Origin: an uncultured Eubacteriales bacterium
GTDB taxonomy: Bacteria > Bacillota > Clostridia > Oscillospirales > CAG-272
Direction: 5' to 3'
Assembly (NCBI GenBank): GCA_934503195.1
Contig: CAKSVM010000040.1
Coordinates: forward strand, 1 to 28,079
DNA: 28,079 nt
Part shown: piece by piece, positions 22,006-28,079 of the stretch
Layout of the letters: each line of letters opens with the position of its first letter
Position numbering within the stretch: position 1 is the stretch's first letter
Notes under the pieces: generated by a model
The model's input: the letters and a program-made list of their open reading frames with translations, nothing else
Databases searched by the model: none
What the model was told of the DNA's origin: nothing
Translations under genes and position numbers: made by a program

Positions 22006-24150
22006 ATGTCACGGAAATTTACAATAATCGCGGCGTTTGTAGTGCTTTCAATCGCCTCAACATCCTGCGTCACGGCAGAAATTCCCGAGAATCCCGGATC
22101 TGACGAAGTTCTTTCCGGAGCATCTGAGAGCGGCACGTCCGACTCCACGTCCGGAGCCGAAGAGGCTGCGTCCGACGTGACGACGGCTGTTATTCCTATT
22201 GAAACCTCCGAACCCGAAACGTCCGAGCCTGAAACGTCGGCTCCGGACACCACGGCCTATATCAGATCTGAGCCGGAACCCGCGGATTTCGATTATACCG
22301 GAATTTTCCCGGAGGACAAGTACTCCGACGTCGCGGAAAAATGGTCGGATGACAGACGGTATCTTCTTCTGACCGCCGCGCAGAATGACGACTGCTTTCC
22401 GGAAGCCGAGTGTGTTGTCGACACTGAGAGCGGGGAAACGCGTTCACTCCCGACGCTTGAAGTCTACAACCGGATCATTACCGAAAATCCCGGGACCGGA
22501 TCTTTCCTGACGCTCAGAAACGTCGGACTCGAATGGGATTCCGACAGACTTTCGGTGGACTTTGAGCTTGATGTCGGCGTGAAATTCCTGCATTCGACCC
22601 TGACCGGAAGCTATACGTTTGACCCGGCGGCGGGGGAGATAAAGGACTTCACGTATGAAAAGCCGCCGGAAAAGGCGGAGCCGCCCGCGCTTTCCGAGGA
22701 CGAGATAAGAGCGGTTGTCGACGAAAATATCGACGCTCTGACGGCCGATACGGACTGGGTCTATAGAGGGGATTACGGTGATACTCAGATGGAGCTGATC
22801 AGGAATATAGCCGCGCTCGGAAAGTCCGCGCTTCCATATCTTGACGAGCTTATAAAAGAAAATCCGCACGTCGGCGGTACTATGCTGGAGAATGTCCCCT
22901 GGATCGTCGCGATGATAGTGGCGTATTCGATCGACCCGGCAAGGTATGATACCGAAACCGTATCACCGGACGGAAAGTACGCGCTTAAAACGCAGGCCGG
23001 GAGCTTTACAGAAATAGAATGGGGCGGAGACCTGACTATCGGTTACGAACGGCTCAGCGTCATCGACACGGCCACCCGGGAGATACTCATGATAAAGAAC
23101 GCCAACGCAAAGAACCGTTATTACGGCCCGTATACAAATTTCCAAGTTTACTGGTCGCCTGACAGCAGATATGTGGCCGTGAGGGATGAGATGGATCATA
23201 TGATAGTGCTTACGGATCTGGTATTTGACATCGACCGGAGAAAGGTGATCGACCTGCCTGACGGCAGGTCGGAAGATGTTATGATTCCGATTCTTGAGTG
23301 GAAGAACACGGAGTACTCTGACAGACCAACGTTCACGCTCGGTGAGTGGATGGAAAATGACATGGTGAGGATTGATATCACCGACGGCGGGATGTCACGG
23401 TGGCTCTCTGAAGGATGGTATACCTATGACCTTGCCAATAAAAAGGTCGTGAAGGTGTCGATAAGCGTCACGGATCAGATTGACGAAATCGAGATCAGTA
23501 AGACACATAAAGTAAAGCATAACGGATTCATCTATCGGTATCCGGAGGCACTTGTTGACATGAGTGTGCATTATCCGGTCATTTCCGGCGAGGCCAGGGA
23601 AAAAATCAACAAGACGATAAGCGAATATATCTCCGGAATCTGCGATGAGCGGATGAACAGCGACTCGACCGCCGCCGGAGATTCGATGTCCTTAAAGCTG
23701 ATCTATGAGGTGACAAGGGACGACGATGAGATTCTGAGCATCCACTTCTCGGCTCAGATCGCGGGCGGCGGCTCTGTTCAGCACGTTGATGACGAGGGAA
23801 TGACCTTTGACCTGAAGACCGGGGAAAGGCTCCCGCTCTCGGCGTTCTATTCGAAGGAAGAGATCAGCGATATGCTCGACAGTTTTTTCGAAAACCTTGA
23901 CCAGTCGGAATATGGTTCGTTCTTTAATCTATACACGCTTGATGAGCTGCGCGAGGATTACAGAGAGAAGTTTGACGACGTGGAAAATTATGATTCGTTC
24001 TGGCTCGGGAACGACAAATTGTATCTTTCGGCCGGGTATTATCCGGATTATTCGGAAGACGCGAGCGATCCGGTTCACGGATGGCGCGGGTTTGTTGAGG
24101 GGATCGGGACGGGGGACGGGGATTCTTCCATGGATAACAGTGGTCAATAA
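22006..24150 (+). CDS. Large lipoprotein, paralogue of 5136-7310, with C-terminal DUF3298-like domain
   Basis: A 714-residue lipoprotein: the signal peptide ends ASTSC with C21 lipidated. A linker rich in Ser, Thr, Glu and Pro follows, with the tandem repeat SEPETSEPETSAPDT. The body aligns with the paralogue at 5136. TLEVYNRIITENPG matches ELEIYNRILESEPG there, SEDEIRAVVDENIDALTAD matches its second unit, and both have a VYWSPDSRYVAV-type propeller segment. The first helical unit of the paralogue is missing here. The C-terminus (YPVISGEAREKINKTI ... GMTFDLKTGERLPLSAFYSKEE) looks like a complete DUF3298/RsiV-type domain. I chose ATG 22006 (site GGGGGAT). Function unknown; probably exposed on the outer membrane face. 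Confidence 0.78.
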   Translation: MSRKFTIIAAFVVLSIASTSCVTAEIPENPGSDEVLSGASESGTSDSTSGAEEAASDVTTAVIPIETSEPETSEPETSAPDTTAYIRSEPEPADFDYTGIFPEDKYSDVAEKWSDDRRYLLLTAAQNDDCFPEAECVVDTESGETRSLPTLEVYNRIITENPGTGSFLTLRNVGLEWDSDRLSVDFELDVGVKFLHSTLTGSYTFDPAAGEIKDFTYEKPPEKAEPPALSEDEIRAVVDENIDALTADTDWVYRGDYGDTQMELIRNIAALGKSALPYLDELIKENPHVGGTMLENVPWIVAMIVAYSIDPARYDTETVSPDGKYALKTQAGSFTEIEWGGDLTIGYERLSVIDTATREILMIKNANAKNRYYGPYTNFQVYWSPDSRYVAVRDEMDHMIVLTDLVFDIDRRKVIDLPDGRSEDVMIPILEWKNTEYSDRPTFTLGEWMENDMVRIDITDGGMSRWLSEGWYTYDLANKKVVKVSISVTDQIDEIEISKTHKVKHNGFIYRYPEALVDMSVHYPVISGEAREKINKTISEYISGICDERMNSDSTAAGDSMSLKLIYEVTRDDDEILSIHFSAQIAGGGSVQHVDDEGMTFDLKTGERLPLSAFYSKEEISDMLDSFFENLDQSEYGSFFNLYTLDELREDYREKFDDVENYDSFWLGNDKLYLSAGYYPDYSEDASDPVHGWRGFVEGIGTGDGDSSMDNSGQ

Positions 24151-24200
24151 AAGACACGGACGCAGCCGTGCCGTGACGATATACTATCCGAAACTAAAGC

Positions 24201-24235
24201 AAAGGGGTTGCCGCGGGAGCGGCAACCCTTTTATG
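24201..24235. terminator. Bidirectional terminator
   Basis: A GC-rich stem of about 13 bp (24201-24214 with 24219-24232) is followed by TTTTATGTTCTG. It lies between the convergent lipoprotein and solute-binding genes. The opposite strand reads CCCCTTTGCTTT, so it can act for both. Confidence 0.7.
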
Positions 24236-24268
24236 TTCTGGTGTTATATCACGATCTTATATATGCGG

Positions 24269-25750
24269 TTATTTTTCCAACGCCTCAAGAACCTTCGCGA
24301 GATTCTCCTCCACCTGCGACTCAGCGGAGGCGATCGTCGAGGCGGCAGTGCTCTGACCCTTAATGACTATCGACTGAAGCGCGGAGTCGAGAGCTGTGGT
24401 GATTCCGAATATATTCGAGACCAGTGTCGAACGCGTTCCGCGGATTATCTGAAGCATTTCGATCGAATCCTCGTTCCGTAGTCCCTTCTGCGAAACCGTA
24501 ACGTCATAATAGACGGGCAGGCAGTTTTTGTAGCTGTCATATGTAAGCGCGTCGATGATGATTCCGGTGCGGCGCATATCGGGGTTGGTCGTCGGAATTG
24601 TTAAGAAGCAAGAGATCGGGTTTACATAAGTGATGTAATCGTTCTGCGTCTCGTCGTATTTCGGCATCGGGACGAGTCCGAAGTCGGATTCCATCGAACG
24701 AAGCTCCATCGCGGATTTGAGTTCACAGCTTATAAACATCGCGCGGTCATGGAAGAACGCGTAGAGATAACCGGCGCGCTTTGAGAAATCCGCGATGCTT
24801 TGGGAATAGGCTTTTCCGCTTTCCTCATCAAGAAGCGTTATGAGCTTGTCGATTGTTGAAAACATCCGGTCGGTGTTTGCCGTGAATGTGAACTTATCGC
24901 CTTCATGTGTCATTAGTTTGTTTCTGGCACTGAAAATGAATGGCGATGGGCTTGTAGTATGGTTGGCTATGCCATAGACCGAGTTGCCGTCGGGATTCCA
25001 GTTGAAGGAATCGTCGCCGTTCAGCGAAGCGGCACCGCTTAAAAGCGTGTTCAGCTTGTCAAGTGTCCATGTTCCCGCCCGCACGTCTTCATAGGGTTTT
25101 GCCACACCATAATCAGTCATAATATTTTCATTGAAGAGAAGCACCCACGAAAGGTCGAATGTCATGAAGTTGAGTGCGCTTGATGCGGTGTAGAGATTTG
25201 TTCCTATAGTCATTTCATCGTTGAGCGCGTTGTCCCACCATGGCTTATCGAGATTCAGTTCCGGGATTGATTTGAGATCCTCGAGATACCCTTCGGTCGC
25301 GACGGATGGCTGGAAGTAGATCGGCAGATAAGCGGCGTCATAGTCCGTGTCGTTCGCCATGACCATCTGCGCGAATGCTTTACACATATTCACCTGTCCG
25401 ACATTCCAAACCGACGCGTCGAATTTGTATTCACTTATCACGCAGTCGAATTTTTCCTCAATCCGGCGGTTGCGGGCATAGACGGAGTCGTCGAGCTTGT
25501 CTCCGGTCTGTTCGTCAAAGTCCATTCTTACATAGCATCCGAACTGCGTGTCGGCACTGAAGAACGTGAATTCATAGCCATCGAACTTTTCTGACGGATA
25601 GGTGTACTCTTCGGGAACTGTTGTGACGTCCGTTTCGCCATTATCCGGAGCGGTCGTTCCATCTGACTGACCGCTGTCCTTCGCGCAGGATGCGGTTACG
25701 AATGCAATGAGAATAGCAAGAATCAGGCTGACATAGCGTTTTGTATACAT
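24269..25750 (-). CDS. Extracellular solute-binding lipoprotein, family 1-like
   Basis: A 493-residue lipoprotein: the signal peptide ends FVTASC with C22 lipidated, then a Thr/Asp/Gly-rich linker. The mature part has features of large family 1 (sugar or oligosaccharide) binding proteins: YDAAYLPIYF, KPWWDNALNDEM, NENIMTDYGV, AGTWTLDKL and FGLVPMPKYDETQ. No permease or ATPase gene is nearby, so it is an orphan that would rely on a transporter encoded elsewhere. A solute-sensing role linked to the divergent AraC-type regulator is also possible. The start at 25750 is supported by GAGGT nine bases upstream. The ligand cannot be named. Confidence 0.82.
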   Translation of the reverse strand: MYTKRYVSLILAILIAFVTASCAKDSGQSDGTTAPDNGETDVTTVPEEYTYPSEKFDGYEFTFFSADTQFGCYVRMDFDEQTGDKLDDSVYARNRRIEEKFDCVISEYKFDASVWNVGQVNMCKAFAQMVMANDTDYDAAYLPIYFQPSVATEGYLEDLKSIPELNLDKPWWDNALNDEMTIGTNLYTASSALNFMTFDLSWVLLFNENIMTDYGVAKPYEDVRAGTWTLDKLNTLLSGAASLNGDDSFNWNPDGNSVYGIANHTTSPSPFIFSARNKLMTHEGDKFTFTANTDRMFSTIDKLITLLDEESGKAYSQSIADFSKRAGYLYAFFHDRAMFISCELKSAMELRSMESDFGLVPMPKYDETQNDYITYVNPISCFLTIPTTNPDMRRTGIIIDALTYDSYKNCLPVYYDVTVSQKGLRNEDSIEMLQIIRGTRSTLVSNIFGITTALDSALQSIVIKGQSTAASTIASAESQVEENLAKVLEALEK

Positions 25751-25788
25751 TGATTATACCTCTTTTTTCGAAAATTTTATTTTTGCTA

Positions 25789-25822
25789 TTGACATTATAG
25801 CACAGCTGGTGTATAATTGTAA
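25789..25822. promoter_or_regulatory. Overlapping face-to-face divergent promoters
   Basis: Plus strand: TTGACA (25789-25794), 17 bp, TATAAT (25812-25817). Minus strand: TTACAA (25822-25817), 17 bp, TATAAT (25799-25794). The two occupy almost the same 34 bp, so only one polymerase can bind at a time. A near-palindrome centred on AGCT (about 25803-25806) lies between the two -10 boxes. Confidence 0.8.
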
Positions 25823-25894
25823 ATGACATATTTGCGCGATTTGCTGCCATTTTTGTGAAATACGGGTTGGAAAGGATGCTTTTCAAATTATAAT

Positions 25895-26719
25895 ATGAAT
25901 GACAAATATTATGAATATAGCCGCGATATGAGCGTACTCCCGTGGGCGACACTTTCAATCTGCCGGGCGGATGTCGCCGAACATTTTCACTATATGATTG
26001 AAATAATATACGCGATTGACGGCGGAATGCGTGTGAACGTGGACAATAACTGGTTCACAATGAAGGAAAATGATTATATATGTATCAACAGCGGAGTTCC
26101 GCACGCCACGACAAACCGGGACGGCGCGAGACATTACTTAGTGTCGATTCCGAAATACGTTCTGATGCCGTCGCTTCAGATGATGAAGAATAACTTCTAT
26201 TATGAGCGTGACAACGCGGCGATGTCGATGCGCGATCTGATAAAATGTCTAAAGGACAATGGCGATGGTGTTATAAGGGAAACGGAATTCAGAAGGAAAG
26301 AGCCGCAAAACAAGATATTCCTGATCTCGCTGGCGAATTCGATAATCTCGTTCTTCAAGTCGAAAAATCAAGATTCCATTACTCATGTAAAACGCGAGGA
26401 CTCATTTCTTGAGATAATCGGCTGTATCTGTGAGAACTACCGCGATTCAAGCATTAAGCCGTCTGAGCTCGCGACAAGGTTTGGTTACACAACACGGATG
26501 CTTTCGGATATGTTTGCGGCCAATCTGAAAACGAGTCCGAGAAAATATATAAACATACTACGGGTGAACGATGCCAAATTCCAACTGCTTTCGACTCCCG
26601 ACAGCATCGATGTTATTTCAGCGCGTGCCGGATTCGAGTCGGTTCGCAGCTTCTATCGCGTTTTTGAGGAGCAAACCGGCGTGTCTCCCGGAAAGTATCG
26701 TGACAGCTTCCGGAAATGA
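25895..26719 (+). CDS. AraC-family transcriptional regulator
   Basis: A 274-residue regulator. The N-terminal cupin-like sensor domain shows HFHYMIEIIYAIDGGMRV and NDYICINSGVPHAT. The C-terminal double helix-turn-helix runs from about residue 175, with SIKPSELATRFGYTTRMLSDMF, SPRKYINILRVNDAKFQL and the family signature AGFESVRSFYRVFEEQTGVSPGKY. It is transcribed away from the solute-binding gene across overlapping promoters and is likely to control it in response to a sugar-like ligand. The ribosome site is poor: GGAAAGG lies about 20 bases before the ATG, and a TATAAT-like sequence directly abuts it, so the exact start is uncertain. Confidence 0.87.
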   Translation: MNDKYYEYSRDMSVLPWATLSICRADVAEHFHYMIEIIYAIDGGMRVNVDNNWFTMKENDYICINSGVPHATTNRDGARHYLVSIPKYVLMPSLQMMKNNFYYERDNAAMSMRDLIKCLKDNGDGVIRETEFRRKEPQNKIFLISLANSIISFFKSKNQDSITHVKREDSFLEIIGCICENYRDSSIKPSELATRFGYTTRMLSDMFAANLKTSPRKYINILRVNDAKFQLLSTPDSIDVISARAGFESVRSFYRVFEEQTGVSPGKYRDSFRK

Positions 26720-26794
26720 ATATGGATACGCAGATTTTGCGGGGATTCGCTGAGTTCCCGCACAAAATGTGAAACTATCTGACATAATTGTGTA

Positions 26795-26823
26795 TTGCAA
26801 TATTACGCGGAATATGATATAAT
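26795..26823 (+). promoter_or_regulatory. Sigma-A promoter with extended -10
   Basis: TTGCAA (26795-26800), 17-bp spacer, TATAAT (26818-26823) preceded by TGA. It matches the promoter at 4635 almost element for element. It drives the M55 peptidase gene with a very short leader. Confidence 0.8.
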
Positions 26824-26838
26824 TAACGGGGTGATATC

Positions 26839-27618
26839 ATGAAAGTATTTATTCTTACCGATCTTGAGGGCATAAGCGGAGTTCTGTCGATCGACTGCAT
26901 CGAAAAAAAGCCGGACTACGCCGACGCCTGCAAAAAGCTTGAAAAATCGCTGAACTTCGCGATCCGCGTGCTTCGCGAAAACGGGGCGGAGAAGATTTAT
27001 TATCTCGACGGCCACGGCGGGGGCGGGAATATCGATCCGTCGGCGATCGATCCTTTCGCCGAAAAGACGACAATCGCGGGCTGGCAGGAGCTTATCCGCT
27101 CGGGTGAGATTGATTTCCAGATCGAACTCGGCTGTCACACGAGAGCCGGGACGCTCGGAGGCTTCCTCGACCACACGATGAGTTCAAAGAAATGGTTCTC
27201 GTATGAGGTAAATGGAAGGGAATACGGCGAACTCGGGATCCACGCGCTTTTCTGCGGCGCGTATGGCGTTCCGGTCGCGATGTGTTCGGGCGACGACGCG
27301 GCCTGCGAGCAGGCGAAGGAGTACATTCCCGGGATAATCACGGCGGCCGTTAAGCACGCCGACTGCCGGAATCTCTGCGTCGATTATCCGGACGCCGACG
27401 CGATTCTCGAAAAGGCTCTGATAAGCGCGGCGCGCGGGTATAAGGATATAAAGCCGCTCACGACTTCGCTTCCGGCTGAGATAAGGCTCACTTATTACCG
27501 GAGCGATATGTGCGACGAGGTTTTCACGAAGGCTCCGGCGGGAGTTGTAAGAGAGTCGGCGAGAACGCTTTCGAAGCGGATTTCGCGGATAACGTCTTAC
27601 GATGAACTGAAATTCTGA
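26839..27618 (+). CDS. M55-family D-aminopeptidase (DppA-like)
   Basis: A 259-residue zinc peptidase that removes N-terminal D-residues such as D-Ala from short peptides, probably from peptidoglycan. It acts in the cytoplasm, since no signal peptide is present. The DppA zinc ligands are in place: D8 and E10 (LTDLEGISG), H59 (YLDGHGGG), H100 (ELGCHTRAG) and E131 (REYGELGIH), together with H112 (FLDHTM). Length fits the family. The ribosome site is GGGGTGA. It is not linked to a dipeptide transporter here, unlike the Bacillus dpp operon, and appears monocistronic. Confidence 0.9.
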   Translation: MKVFILTDLEGISGVLSIDCIEKKPDYADACKKLEKSLNFAIRVLRENGAEKIYYLDGHGGGGNIDPSAIDPFAEKTTIAGWQELIRSGEIDFQIELGCHTRAGTLGGFLDHTMSSKKWFSYEVNGREYGELGIHALFCGAYGVPVAMCSGDDAACEQAKEYIPGIITAAVKHADCRNLCVDYPDADAILEKALISAARGYKDIKPLTTSLPAEIRLTYYRSDMCDEVFTKAPAGVVRESARTLSKRISRITSYDELKF

Positions 27619-27624
27619 CAAAAA

Positions 27625-27660
27625 AGCGCGGCCGCCGGGAAAAGCTTCCGGCCGCCGCGC
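27625..27660 (-). terminator. Large GC hairpin, best read as a minus-strand terminator
   Basis: An imperfect stem of about 13 bp (GCGCGGC...CGCGC) spans 27626-27660. On the minus strand it is followed by TTTTTT, on the plus strand by no T-run. It could stop read-through from the tRNA unit and also mark the 3' end of the peptidase transcript. Confidence 0.5.
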
Positions 27661-27683
27661 CTTGTGCGTTTAAGGAGGGGTAT

Positions 27684-27887
27684 ATGCTGATAGTAATTCT
27701 AATCGCGATAGCGGTGATATGCGCCTTTGCGGCTGTGAGCGTGTTCCGCTCGTCGTCCGGGCACGATGATGGGGCGGACATGAAGCGTCCGAAGACGATA
27801 CGCTGTCCCAGCTGCGGAGCAAGAGCGACCGTTCATGGAAAAAGCTGGCGATGCGGCTGGTGCGGCGACAGCGGGCTGCTGAAGTGA
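27684..27887 (+). CDS. Small membrane-anchored zinc-ribbon protein
   Basis: A 67-residue protein: one N-terminal membrane helix (about residues 2-20), a short polar linker, then a four-cysteine zinc ribbon (CPSCGARATVHGKSWRCGWCG, CxxC-x13-CxxC). The ribosome site is a strong AAGGAGGGG. Such tiny proteins are common and functionally uncharacterised. A cytoplasmic ribbon tethered to the membrane is the simplest reading. Confidence 0.7.
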   Translation: MLIVILIAIAVICAFAAVSVFRSSSGHDDGADMKRPKTIRCPSCGARATVHGKSWRCGWCGDSGLLK

Positions 27888-27892
27888 AAAGA

Positions 27893-27922
27893 AAAAGTAC
27901 CGTTCGGATGAACGGTACTTTT
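27893..27922. terminator. Bidirectional terminator between the zinc-ribbon gene and the tRNA genes
   Basis: A perfect 13-bp stem (27893-27905 with 27910-27922) has T-runs on both strands. On the minus strand it starts right at the CCA end of the Val tRNA and ends that transcript. On the plus strand it ends the small zinc-ribbon gene. Confidence 0.85.
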
Positions 27923-27998
27923 GGTGGAGACAACAAGAATCGAACTTGTGACCTCTTGCATGTCAAGCAAGCACTCTAACCAGCTGAGCTATGCCTCC
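27922..27998 (-). tRNA. tRNA-Val (GAC), with encoded CCA
   Basis: The minus strand folds into a full cloverleaf of 77 bases. The acceptor stem is GGAGGCA with TGTCTCC, the D arm GCTC...GAGT, and the anticodon stem CTTGC/GCAAG around loop TTGACAT, giving anticodon GAC. The T arm contains GTTCGATTC. The terminal CCA is encoded at 27924-27922. Confidence 0.93.
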
Positions 27999-28004
27999 GG
28001 AATA

Positions 28005-28079
28005 TGGAGCGGATTACGGGGCTCGAACCCGCCACCTCGACCTTGGCAAGGTCGCGCTCTACCAAATGAGCTAAATCCG
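28005..28079 (-). tRNA. tRNA-Gly (GCC), lacking its first base at the window edge
   Basis: On the minus strand a cloverleaf has anticodon stem CGACC/GGTCG around TTGCCAA (anticodon GCC), T-loop GTTCGAG, acceptor 3' strand AATCCGC and encoded CCA (28007-28005). The 5' base expected to pair with the last acceptor C lies just outside the window. Only six bases separate it from the Val tRNA, so the two are cotranscribed. Confidence 0.92.

Noticed and set aside
1..28079. CRISPR array, prophage, toxin-antitoxin or other defence genes
   Set aside because: No regularly spaced direct repeats, integrase, phage structural or defence-type proteins are visible on either strand.

Overview
The window looks like a chromosomal segment from an anaerobic Gram-positive bacterium of the Clostridia, probably an uncultured gut lineage. 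The evidence is strong Shine-Dalgarno sites, sigma-A type promoters with exact 17-bp spacers, cytoplasmic-membrane lipoproteins, an ECF transporter S component, a PucR-type regulator, and an NADP-linked secondary alcohol dehydrogenase of the Clostridium beijerinckii/Thermoanaerobacter type. Coding DNA is GC-rich and intergenic DNA AT-rich. I see no insertion sequence, prophage, CRISPR array or rRNA.

Layout. 1-7405 holds small separate units: a secreted stalk-domain protein, an APH-like kinase plus Nudix pair on the minus strand, the alcohol dehydrogenase, the ECF S component, and a two-gene unit of a small secreted protein and a large lipoprotein. 7411-7804 is an unusually structured non-coding region: four tandem hairpins, a promoter and a folded 5' leader. 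7805-19713 is one long plus-strand operon with no recognisable internal terminator. 19904-21731 is a KdpDE-like two-component pair on the minus strand. 22006-24150 is a lipoprotein paralogous to the one at 5136-7310. 24269-26719 is a divergent pair, a solute-binding lipoprotein and an AraC-type regulator. 26839-27887 holds an M55 peptidase and a tiny zinc-ribbon membrane protein. The window ends in two minus-strand tRNA genes, Val(GAC) and Gly(GCC), the latter cut by one base.

The operon encodes a coherent reductive pyrimidine catabolic route. A NitT/TauT/Thi5-type ABC importer (ATPase, two permeases, binding lipoprotein) would import a pyrimidine or related compound. A PreA-like enzyme would reduce uracil to dihydrouracil, a dihydropyrimidinase would open the ring, and an M20-family carbamoylase would release beta-alanine, ammonia and CO2. 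A class III aminotransferase would give malonic semialdehyde and an iron-type alcohol dehydrogenase would reduce it to 3-hydroxypropionate. A PucR-family regulator and an unrecognised 146-residue protein lie inside the operon.

Two things stand out. The binding lipoprotein appears to be a natural circular permutation: the segment that normally starts mature Thi5/NMT1-like proteins lies at its C-terminus, after the segment that normally follows it. The dihydropyrimidine dehydrogenase carries the PreT-type N-terminal iron-sulfur domain fused directly to PreA, with no FAD or NAD(P)H domain and no preT gene nearby, which suggests a different electron donor, perhaps ferredoxin. The structured leader ahead of the operon is a candidate regulatory RNA that I could not match to a known class.
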